DNA of 38,310 bases, from assembly GCA_946415545.1 (NCBI GenBank), contig CAMKSY010000004.1, positions 1 through 38,310 of the forward strand, given 5' to 3'. The notes below the pieces were generated by a model. That model saw only the letters and a program-made list of their open reading frames with translations. It made no database searches and was not told the DNA's origin. The position numbers were made by a program, and so were the translations under genes. The stretch is from an uncultured Pelosinus sp. GTDB taxonomy: Bacteria > Bacillota > Negativicutes > DSM-13327. Each line of letters begins with the position of its first letter. Position 1 is the stretch's first letter. Of this stretch, positions 18,881-26,882 are shown one piece after another.

Positions 18881-19569
18881 TGATCATATTTGAGTAAAAC
18901 ATCATTTATTTGAAATATATCATACCTACCTTTTACGATAAAATATTGCACGATTATATCGAATTTCTTATTGCGTGAGAAGGAATAACCAGCACAAGCA
19001 AGCAGGCTCTCCGTTTCTTCTAGATTTAATTCTAATCCAATCGCAAGCGCAAATACTGTTTTTTTGCTTGGAGTATAATCGTCTTTTCTTATTTTCGAAA
19101 ACAACTTGCTACCTATGTGAGCGCGTTTGTAAACCTCAACATCCGTTTTTCCTTTATCATCTATCAATCGTAGCAGAGTTCGCGAGAACGGCTCGTCACG
19201 TTTTCCTATTAGATAATCAATGCTGTTGGCAGTGCTTGATGAGCTAGATAAAACCCCAAATCTTGGTCTTTCAAACCTAAAACTTTTGTTAGCACTTTTG
19301 CTCTCACTGTCACCTTTTAAGATACGCCCTAATTTGCTTTTTAGCTTTTCCTTTAAATAGTTCCCTAAGTATTCAGTTTGAGAAGTCGTTAAGTTATCGA
19401 CCCGTATGCTCTCCGTTATCAAACGTTTAAACTTTTCCTCTTTGTAATGATCTCTAACATATATGTCAACCTCATTATGCAAGTTTGCGTTTAGCGACAG
19501 GTTGTCAGCATTCACATTGGCATCGGCATTTATGATAGTTATGTCTTTATTGCTAATGTTGGAAGGCAT
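18850..19569 (-). CDS. HTH-like domain protein with Asn/Asp-rich N-terminus
   Basis: GAGGTG RBS; C-terminal YKRAHIGSKLFSKIRKDDYTPSKKTVFALAIGLELNLEETESLLACAGYSFSRNKKFDIIVQYFI shared with the protein at 25032. Confidence 0.65.
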   Translation of the reverse strand: MPSNISNKDITIINADANVNADNLSLNANLHNEVDIYVRDHYKEEKFKRLITESIRVDNLTTSQTEYLGNYLKEKLKSKLGRILKGDSESKSANKSFRFERPRFGVLSSSSSTANSIDYLIGKRDEPFSRTLLRLIDDKGKTDVEVYKRAHIGSKLFSKIRKDDYTPSKKTVFALAIGLELNLEETESLLACAGYSFSRNKKFDIIVQYFIVKGRYDIFQINDVLLKYDQQLLGEEARK

Positions 19570-19749
19570 GGTTTGCACCTCACTAATATATAAGTGGTTA
19601 AGCGTGGTATATGGTTAAGCGTTCACAAGAAAAAGTCCTTTTTTGTGAAAAATAAAGGGCAGATTTTTATACCTGCTCACCTTAACGAATAACAAATTAA
19701 ATACACTGCCGAAAGTGCTACGAAAAATATAACACAAATTGCGCCCTAT

Positions 19750-20010
19750 CTATTCTCTGTCATACCACCCATTTTCGCTTTTCACATAGCCACGTTCTTC
19801 AAGTATACCCGCAATAATCTTTTTGTCGTCGTCTGATATAAAATGATTGTTTATTTTATTTAATAAATCACCATCACTTTGCCTATCCAAAGCATTATAA
19901 TGCTCTTGTTCACGCTCTTTTACAGTCTTATAATTATTTCTTTCTTTTGATTCATTTATTTGCTTGCTTTTTTCGTCAAAACTTGCTTTAAAACTGTCAA
20001 AAAAACCCAT
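19750..20010 (-). CDS. Hypothetical MGFFD-type small protein
   Basis: AAGGAGG RBS; MGFFDSFKASFDEK ... ISDDDKKIIAGILEERGYVKSENGWYDRE. Confidence 0.6.
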   Translation of the reverse strand: MGFFDSFKASFDEKSKQINESKERNNYKTVKEREQEHYNALDRQSDGDLLNKINNHFISDDDKKIIAGILEERGYVKSENGWYDRE

Positions 20011-20036
20011 GGATTACCTCCTTATACTTAAGCGAA

Positions 20037-20252
20037 TCAATTTTCCTTAATAACACCGCGCTCTTTTAGTATCACCACTATTACCTTGAATCTGTTTTTA
20101 TTGTCGTTGCCAGATTTCCCTTTAAGTTCCTTGTATTCACCTACAAGCTCCGCATTACTCATGTTCTCATATTCACTTCTTAAAGATTGTAATTCTTCTC
20201 CCATAGCAGCCATTTTCCCGGCAACTTCACCTAAAAAATCAAAAAAACCCAT
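20037..20252 (-). CDS. Hypothetical MGFFD-type small protein, paralogue of 19750-20010
   Basis: AAAGGAG RBS; MGFFDFLGEVAGKMAAMGEELQSLRSEYENMSNAELVGEYKELK ... IVVILKERGVIKEN. Confidence 0.6.
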   Translation of the reverse strand: MGFFDFLGEVAGKMAAMGEELQSLRSEYENMSNAELVGEYKELKGKSGNDNKNRFKVIVVILKERGVIKEN

Positions 20253-20314
20253 TCTGTCATCTCCTTTTATACAGTCAAATCGAATTGGCAATATAACGAG
20301 GCTATTTACTATCT

Positions 20315-20623
20315 TTATCCCTCATACCCTTTTGGATATTTTATATCAAGACGATCCCTGTGATTGATAATTTTAGCGCCCATAATCATCTCGTGGCAAG
20401 CCATAAGATGACTTCTGATATTTTGCAGTTGCTGTTTGGTATGCGGCACTACATATTTTTCAGAGCCTACTTCCAGTAGCTGTATATACCAATTAACCAT
20501 ATCCAATTTACCAAGAGTATAGCTACTTAGAATCATTTTATCGTTTGCGTCTTTAACAGCCTCTGTCTCAATCTGGATATACGACACCAGATCATTTGGT
20601 ATTCTTTTGAGTTTTTCAGCCAT
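20315..20623 (-). CDS. Hypothetical protein
   Basis: 102 aa; RBS AGGAGTG; colinear with neighbouring genes. Confidence 0.55.
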   Translation of the reverse strand: MAEKLKRIPNDLVSYIQIETEAVKDANDKMILSSYTLGKLDMVNWYIQLLEVGSEKYVVPHTKQQLQNIRSHLMACHEMIMGAKIINHRDRLDIKYPKGYEG

Positions 20624-20673
20624 GGTAATTTCACTCCTATGCCTCTTCCATCAATTAGAGGGAATTTCTGCTA

Positions 20674-22053
20674 TTATAATAGTCCCTTCTTTTGATTGTT
20701 TTCTGCAAATATTTCTTTTACAATATTGAAGCCATATTTTGCCATCGCTACTTTAGGATTAGACATAACCTCAACAATATCAACATCATTTAAAGCATTT
20801 TTTGCGATATTCCCAACTTTATTCAGAGGGCTTTCAACAACCTTAGAAAATTCCTTATTCAGCATCACATCAAAATCCATACTTTTAAGACTTTCTTGAA
20901 GACTTTCGAGAGAAACCTTCGGGGCATTTAAGTATCCTAGTTCCCATGAAGCATCGGTACTGCCTTGTTTCGCTGCTTTATTAAGCCACTGCCTACGCTC
21001 ATAATCATTTTCTACAAAGTTATACCACTCACTTATATGCCACATAGCCTCGTTGTTTCCTTGTTCAGCGGCTTTTTTATACCACATAAGCGCTGTTTGT
21101 TTGTCTTCCTGTACGCCACGGGCATACCAATAGCACTCCCCTAACCGTGTTTGCGCACGTGCATCTCCCTGCTCTGCGGCTTTTTTAAATCCTGAAAAAG
21201 CCAACCCAAACCATAACTCAGCAGCCTCTATATTTTCCTCCACGCCTTCATTGCAAAGGTATCGCCTAGCTAACTCGTATTGCTTACATGCGTCGCCTTG
21301 TTCGGCGGCTTCTTTTATTTTGTGGAATTCTTCCTTCTTTTCCTCAGCACACCTTGTATCATATATTTTGTCCCAATAATCCGCTTTGTGTTTATCATAA
21401 ATTCTAGATAACATATTTCCATATATGCCTCGTAAATTAGACATTGCATCACTATTTCCTTGTTCAGCAGCTTTTTTCAACCAATAAATAGCTTTTTCTT
21501 TATCTATATTTATACCATAACCATCTTTAAAACATTCCCCCAAGTTACATTGTGCTATAGCATCACCCTGTTCAGCCGCTTTCATGCAATCGTTAAAAGC
21601 AGTTTTAAACCAATAGTCAGATTCATTTTCATTTTTTTCTGTACCTTGAGTGCCAAACTTATAGTTCCGAGCTAAACTAATTCGTTCTTTAAAATCACCT
21701 TGTTTAGCGATATTTATTCTCTCAGGCAAAACCACTATCTCCCATATCCGAGCACCTATTTCATCATTATCTCTTCCACATCTGCGTATCATATCCATCT
21801 GGGCATAAATATTACCGTTTTCAGCAGCTTTGGTTACAACGTCGTTTGACAAGTCCCCAAAATAATTTGGATCCGATTTGAAAAAGCTGCCTATCTCGAT
21901 GGGGTCACTATTTTCACCGTCGTCAGTGTTTGTAGCAGATATGACTTCTGTATTATTCTCTGTCAAAGTTTCTTTATTAAGCAACTTCGTTCCACAATTA
22001 GCACAAAACTTGGCGGTATCTGCTGCTTTTGTTCCACATTCAGTACAAAACAT
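20674..22053 (-). CDS. Zinc-ribbon and Sel1/TPR-like repeat protein
   Basis: MFCTECGTKAADTAKFCANCGTKLL; repeated KAAEQGDAxAQxxLGECYxxGxGVxxDKxxAxxWxKKAAEQGN. Confidence 0.9.
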   Translation of the reverse strand: MFCTECGTKAADTAKFCANCGTKLLNKETLTENNTEVISATNTDDGENSDPIEIGSFFKSDPNYFGDLSNDVVTKAAENGNIYAQMDMIRRCGRDNDEIGARIWEIVVLPERINIAKQGDFKERISLARNYKFGTQGTEKNENESDYWFKTAFNDCMKAAEQGDAIAQCNLGECFKDGYGINIDKEKAIYWLKKAAEQGNSDAMSNLRGIYGNMLSRIYDKHKADYWDKIYDTRCAEEKKEEFHKIKEAAEQGDACKQYELARRYLCNEGVEENIEAAELWFGLAFSGFKKAAEQGDARAQTRLGECYWYARGVQEDKQTALMWYKKAAEQGNNEAMWHISEWYNFVENDYERRQWLNKAAKQGSTDASWELGYLNAPKVSLESLQESLKSMDFDVMLNKEFSKVVESPLNKVGNIAKNALNDVDIVEVMSNPKVAMAKYGFNIVKEIFAENNQKKGLL

Positions 22054-22201
22054 ATTGTTACCTCCGATGTAAAATTTTTTTAAATCCTACACACAATTTG
22101 CATAAAATAATATAGCCTATGGAAATACGTGGCAAACAAATTCCATAGGTTATAGGGGTTAAGAACAAATAAAAAATTGCACTTAAAAATTATTTACTTA
22201 T

Positions 22202-22429
22202 TTATAACAGCCTGCTTGCCTCAACGCTAGGCTCGTAACGCTTACAATTAGAAGTATTATTACCCGTAGAACCAATTACTCCGTTAGTTGCCATACATTT
22301 GCCAGGGACACCTGTGGTAAACTGGAATCCTGCTGTTGGACTCTTAAACTCAAGATCGGCATTTCCGTTCCATCTTTTACAAAATACGCAAAATTTCACT
22401 TGTTTGGGATGAGCAACTTGTTTAGCCAT
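22202..22429 (-). CDS. Small Cys-containing hypothetical protein
   Basis: GGAGG RBS; MAKQVAHPKQVKFCVFCKRWNGNADLEFKSPTAGFQFTTGVPGKCMATNG ... NCKRYEP. Confidence 0.55.
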   Translation of the reverse strand: MAKQVAHPKQVKFCVFCKRWNGNADLEFKSPTAGFQFTTGVPGKCMATNGVIGSTGNNTSNCKRYEPSVEASRLL

Positions 22430-22573
22430 ACTGTTTACCTCCATTAGATTAGTTTCCATTTCTTAATAAATATACCATCAATAATTCCTATGGTCAATAT
22501 TATGTCATTTAGACCGTTAATTCCTTTTAAAAGGTCATCTATCCTGTATATAGTAAAGGAGATGATGCTAACA

Positions 22574-22918
22574 ATGTACAATATTGACTATAAAGAACTT
22601 GGAAAACGCATCCGAGCGGAACGACGAAAAAAAGACCTGACACAAGAAAAGTTAGCAGAAATGGCCAATATTAGTGATTCTTTTATGGGACATATAGAGC
22701 GCGGTGGTCGCACATTAAGCATAGAAACATTGGCTAAACTTGCCAACGCCTTAAACCTCAGCATTGAGTATATCATTTGCGGAGAGTTTAATTATCAGCC
22801 ATATATGCTTCCTGCAGAAATACTTGATGCACTGAACCGTATGAGCAGCAATCAGCGTAAGGTATTCCTAAATATGATGAAAACGTTGGCTGCGCACCAA
22901 GATATGTGGCCTGTGTAA
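22574..22918 (+). CDS. XRE-family HTH transcriptional regulator
   Basis: LGKRIRAERRKKDLTQEKLAEMANISDSFMGHIERGGRTLSIETLAKLANAL; AAAGGAG RBS. Confidence 0.9.
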   Translation: MYNIDYKELGKRIRAERRKKDLTQEKLAEMANISDSFMGHIERGGRTLSIETLAKLANALNLSIEYIICGEFNYQPYMLPAEILDALNRMSSNQRKVFLNMMKTLAAHQDMWPV

Positions 22919-22989
22919 TAAAACTTACTATTATTTTTGCTAATACGTCCGACAATATCTCCCTTATATACATATAACAGAAAAAGGCA

Positions 22990-23022
22990 CCAAAAGACAG
23001 TGCCGGCAGCACTGTCTTTTGG
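22990..23022 (-). terminator. Hairpin terminator 3' of the porin-like gene
   Basis: CCAAAAGACAGTGC-CGGCA-GCACTGTCTTTTGG. Confidence 0.8.
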
Positions 23023-23071
23023 TTATGCTCTTAATTATACATTCTGCTTACTACAGTGAATAACTAGTGTT

Positions 23072-23749
23072 TTAAAATTTATAGCTTACTCCAAGGCCAA
23101 TACCTTTAGCTGTCATATCAACATCACCAAGGCCGTTGTCGAAGCTCATTTTCTTAGCTTGGGTTCTGCGATAGTCGATGTTCAATTCGAGGTTAGGAGC
23201 GATCTCTTGAGAGATGCCTACTTTCCAAGTATTGTAGCTGGATGCAAAACCTACTTGAGCATATGCAGTGGTTTTATCAGCTAGCTTAGTGCTGCCCATT
23301 AGACCGAATTGCATTTTGTTTTTACTGCTGGAAGATGTACCACTACCTTCATCGTTGATGGTACCTTTAAGATTAACCATACCTACATATGCAGATACAT
23401 TTTTATCAAGCTTGTAAAGCACGTTGAATTCCTGTGTTTTCAAGCTGCCGTTTTCACGATAGGTTCCACCAGCGCCATCAGGAAGATTGGTGTCTTTGGA
23501 TTTGTTATTAGCGTTGGTGTACTGAAATGCAAAGTTGCCACCAAGACCTGTAGTGATTCCAAATTCCATATTACCTTTTTTGCTGAGAGCATCATTGACG
23601 GATTGACTGGTTGCATCGATACTTGATTGTCTCCAAGTCATATCGATCTGAGTTTTACCTGCCGAATAATCATTCAGCGGTGAAGCAAAACCCACACCAG
23701 TTGTTAACATAGTAGCTGCTACCATCGCAAGTATAGCTGTTTTTCTCAT
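23072..23749 (-). CDS. Outer-membrane beta-barrel / porin-like protein
   Basis: Signal peptide MRKTAILAMVAATMLTTGVGFASP; amphipathic strands; C-terminal GLGVSYKF ends in aromatic F. Confidence 0.8.
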   Translation of the reverse strand: MRKTAILAMVAATMLTTGVGFASPLNDYSAGKTQIDMTWRQSSIDATSQSVNDALSKKGNMEFGITTGLGGNFAFQYTNANNKSKDTNLPDGAGGTYRENGSLKTQEFNVLYKLDKNVSAYVGMVNLKGTINDEGSGTSSSSKNKMQFGLMGSTKLADKTTAYAQVGFASSYNTWKVGISQEIAPNLELNIDYRRTQAKKMSFDNGLGDVDMTAKGIGLGVSYKF

Positions 23750-23870
23750 TATTCTTTCGCCCCTTTTCAAATTTTAACAAGTAACTATTGTCTCCCTTTT
23801 AGGAACTCTTACTGTTTCATTTAGCACTACACACGACAATAGCTTTCTTATATACTTATAACAAAAAATA

Positions 23871-23909
23871 ACAATAAAGGACAGTGCTGCCAGCACTGTC
23901 CTTTATTGT
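23871..23909 (-). terminator. Hairpin terminator 3' of the kinase gene
   Basis: ACAATAAAGGACAGTGCT-GCC-AGCACTGTCCTTTATTGT perfect 18-bp stem. Confidence 0.85.
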
Positions 23910-23915
23910 GTTATC

Positions 23916-24983
23916 TTAGAGATGTTGTTCGATAGAAGTTGCGATAGAAAACAGCCATAAGCCTAATAGAAGATACAGAATAACACCAAAAACTTTTACT
24001 ATTATAATTCTTGATCTTAGTAGCGGAATTTTCCCCCATATCCGCAGGAAATTTGTAATCAGTAGGTAAGGAGGAACACATAAGATTATCCAACACCCAA
24101 GTACAACCATTGATTTCAATATACTTCCGTGCAAATTCCACTGTGATAAAAAAGAGATAGCCATAAGTACCGCCATGATTATATAGATGCCCAATGCTAC
24201 TTCCTTTTTCCACCATACTCCCGTACGAAACCCTGGTATGTGCCCTATAAATCCTGGCACCTCATGCATTCCAAGCTGTTGTTCTAACTCCTGTACATTT
24301 TGATACCGTCCTTTTGGGTCAAGCTCAATACAGTTTTGTATTATTTTTTTATATCTCCCTTGGTAAGGAGACTTAATTTCATTGGGTTTATAGCCGGTGA
24401 TAAGCTCATGAAAAAGAATGCCAATAGCATATATATCAGTACGAGGGTCTGACGATGCAAAGCCATATTGTTCAGGAGCAGCATAATTGGGCGTTCCAAC
24501 AAGCTCGGTATCCCTTTGTTTGTTGGGGGTAAACTCTTTCGAAGCATCGAAATCAATGAGTTTTATAACCCCATCAGACGAAAGCATGATATTACCCGGT
24601 TTAATATCCCTGTGAATGATAATCGGATTCTGCTCATGGAGCTGTTTTACCGCTTCGCATAACTGTCCAATCCACTGTACCGCTTTTTCCTCTAGTATTG
24701 TCCCATTAGCAAGAATCTCTCCTAACGTTGTACCGTTGATATATTCTTCATATGTATAGCAGAAATTAAATTTGCTTTCTTCCAAACCTATGACCTGTAC
24801 CAAATTCCTGTGCCTTACGTTAACCAACTGTTTATACAATTCCATGTTTATTCCACTGATTTTTTTTCGAACAATCAGTTTTTTCGTTTCATTATGGCAC
24901 ATAAGGGTTATATTTTCATTCACGCTTAAATCAATCAGACTACTATATTCCTGCGGGTCAAAATTCTCAGCAAAGTATTGCAT
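23916..24983 (-). CDS. Membrane-anchored Ser/Thr protein kinase
   Basis: IIHRDIKPGNIMLSSDGVIKLIDFDASKEF; VGTPNYAAPEQYGFASSDPRTDIYAIGILFHELITG; C-terminal TM helices; ATG 24983 with GAGGTG RBS. Confidence 0.92.
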   Translation of the reverse strand: MQYFAENFDPQEYSSLIDLSVNENITLMCHNETKKLIVRKKISGINMELYKQLVNVRHRNLVQVIGLEESKFNFCYTYEEYINGTTLGEILANGTILEEKAVQWIGQLCEAVKQLHEQNPIIIHRDIKPGNIMLSSDGVIKLIDFDASKEFTPNKQRDTELVGTPNYAAPEQYGFASSDPRTDIYAIGILFHELITGYKPNEIKSPYQGRYKKIIQNCIELDPKGRYQNVQELEQQLGMHEVPGFIGHIPGFRTGVWWKKEVALGIYIIMAVLMAISFLSQWNLHGSILKSMVVLGCWIILCVPPYLLITNFLRIWGKIPLLRSRIIIVKVFGVILYLLLGLWLFSIATSIEQHL

Positions 24984-25031
24984 TATAAACACCTCGATAT
25001 TACAATAGAGAAAAATATTGGAGGACATAAA

Positions 25032-25469
25032 ATGGAAATAACCACTGGTGGATTATCAGAAATCCTAAAAAATGCGAAGGACATCAATAACTTTCTTCAA
25101 GAGAACGAATCATATATCACAAATCCTACATTACAGGAATATCTAAAGAATTTATTAGTATTAAAAGGATTGAAACGTCAGGATGTAATCAAAAATGCCC
25201 AACTTGATAGCAACTACATAAACCAGCTTTTCAGTGGTATCAAAACAAAACCTGGCAGGAATCAAACCTTGTCTTTAGCATTTGGCTTTGGGCTGAATAA
25301 CGAGGAAACTGCTAGGCTTCTTAAAATTGCCAAAGTAGGCGCACTATACCCCAAAAACAAGCGTGATGCCGTTATCATCCACTCCCTTGAAAAAGGGAAC
25401 TCTATCACGCAAACGAATGAGACTTTGAATTCTCTTGAAATTGAAACATTAACCGATTATAGAAAATAG
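25032..25469 (+). CDS. HTH-like domain protein, paralogous to the C-terminus of 18850-19569
   Basis: GGAGG RBS; LKRQDVIKNAQLDSNYINQLFSGIKTKPGRNQTLSLAFGFGLNNEETARLLKIAKVGALYPKNKRDAVIIHSLEKG. Confidence 0.7.
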   Translation: MEITTGGLSEILKNAKDINNFLQENESYITNPTLQEYLKNLLVLKGLKRQDVIKNAQLDSNYINQLFSGIKTKPGRNQTLSLAFGFGLNNEETARLLKIAKVGALYPKNKRDAVIIHSLEKGNSITQTNETLNSLEIETLTDYRK

Positions 25470-25696
25470 TTATCTCATAAAGATACAAAATAATAGGATT
25501 TCGTCGATATACGGTAACATTATTTTTCCCAATCTAAAGTATACCGTACAACATCCCGAACTGTCATCCTTTGGAATAAAAATAAACAGCAATCCCAATA
25601 TATCACGTACAATTTTCAAGACGTTCCACCCCGCCAATTTATGGCTGGTAATATTGGTCGATTGGTAGGTACCTAATCATTTTATAAATCACCTAC

Positions 25697-25740
25697 AAAA
25701 AATGACCATTCTGCCGAAATTAGCAGAATGGTTATTTTTT
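25697..25740 (+). terminator. Intrinsic terminator
   Basis: AAAAATGACCATTCTGC-CGAAATTA-GCAGAATGGTTATTTTTT. Confidence 0.75.
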
Positions 25741-25812
25741 ACTATATTCTAAAATACATAATTGATTTTCTTGTTGCTACACTCTAAAATACAAAAGAGA
25801 GGAAGGTGCTTT

Positions 25813-26778
25813 ATGGAAATGAAACCTGCTAACAAGAACGACGATTTTGAATTTTTTCCAATAACAAAGAATCAATCTGTTATAAAAAATATTGAAGATG
25901 ATAAGCTTGAAATAAAAGAGATAAAGCTTGATAAATTAGTTTCTTTTGCCAGCCACCCTTTCAAGCTGTATGAGGGACAACGATTTACGGACATGGTAGA
26001 AAGCGTTCGAGCCAATGGTGTACTTGTACCGATTGTCGTTCGTTCTTATGCCAATGAAGAAGAAAAATATGAAATTCTCTCTGGACATAACCGGGTAGCA
26101 GCAGCAAGGGAGGCCAGACTAAAAGAAATTCCTGTTATTATACGAAATAATCTAACTGATGAAGAAGCCTTGCTCATCGTTACGGAAACCAACCTCATTC
26201 AACGGTCGTTTGCAGACTTAAAACACAGCGAACGTGCTATTGCGTTGTCAATTCATTACGAGGCGATGAAGAAAAAATCTGGTTATCGTTCGGATTTACT
26301 TGCTGAAATTGAAGAACTAACCTGTGCCCCAGTGGGGCACGGGATGAGAACAAGGGATAAACTCGGAGCACAGTACAGCTTAGGAAAAACCACAGTTGCG
26401 CGTTATTTGCGCGTAAATAAACTTATCCCAGCATTAAAGAAACGGCTTGACAACAATGAAATTGCTATGCGCGCTGCAGAAGCATTGTCATACTTACGGG
26501 TCAAGGAGCAGAATATTGTTGAAAATTTGCTTGCCAAGGGTACGAAGATAAACATTAATCAAGCAGATACATTGAAAGCCGAATCCGAAAAAGGTGAGCT
26601 TAATCTGATTAATATAAGTGAAATATTGAGTTCAGGTTACTTCCCCGTAAAGGTCAAGCCATTGAAACTCAGCAGGCAGTTCTTAGCACAGCATTTCAAG
26701 CAAGACCAGAGTGCTGAAGAAATCGAGAAAGTGATAGCCGTGGCTTTAGAACAGTATTTTTCTAACCAAAGCAGTTGA
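25813..26778 (+). CDS. ParB/RepB/Spo0J-family partition protein
   Basis: IKLDKLVSFASHPFKLYEGQRFTDMVESVRANGVLVPIVVR ... YEILSGHNRVAAAREA ... VTETNLIQRSF. Confidence 0.9.
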   Translation: MEMKPANKNDDFEFFPITKNQSVIKNIEDDKLEIKEIKLDKLVSFASHPFKLYEGQRFTDMVESVRANGVLVPIVVRSYANEEEKYEILSGHNRVAAAREARLKEIPVIIRNNLTDEEALLIVTETNLIQRSFADLKHSERAIALSIHYEAMKKKSGYRSDLLAEIEELTCAPVGHGMRTRDKLGAQYSLGKTTVARYLRVNKLIPALKKRLDNNEIAMRAAEALSYLRVKEQNIVENLLAKGTKININQADTLKAESEKGELNLINISEILSSGYFPVKVKPLKLSRQFLAQHFKQDQSAEEIEKVIAVALEQYFSNQSS

Positions 26779-26882
26779 GCTAATCCATCAGGGGATGATT
26801 GTGTCAGAAAAATATATCTGCCATAAATCATCAAGCTGTACTTAGGGAGAGCGATTCCTGTCGAACAAGGGGATGTGTTTAA

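Noticed and set aside
25610-25675. Possible coding remnant QDVPPRQFMAGNIGRLVGT*
   Set aside because: Too short to assign to a family and no start or supporting context.
26327-26343. GTGCCCCAGTGGGGCAC palindrome in the parB-like gene
   Set aside because: Falls in a protein-coding CAPVGHG segment that looks like normal ParB-like protein sequence; no independent sign of regulatory function.
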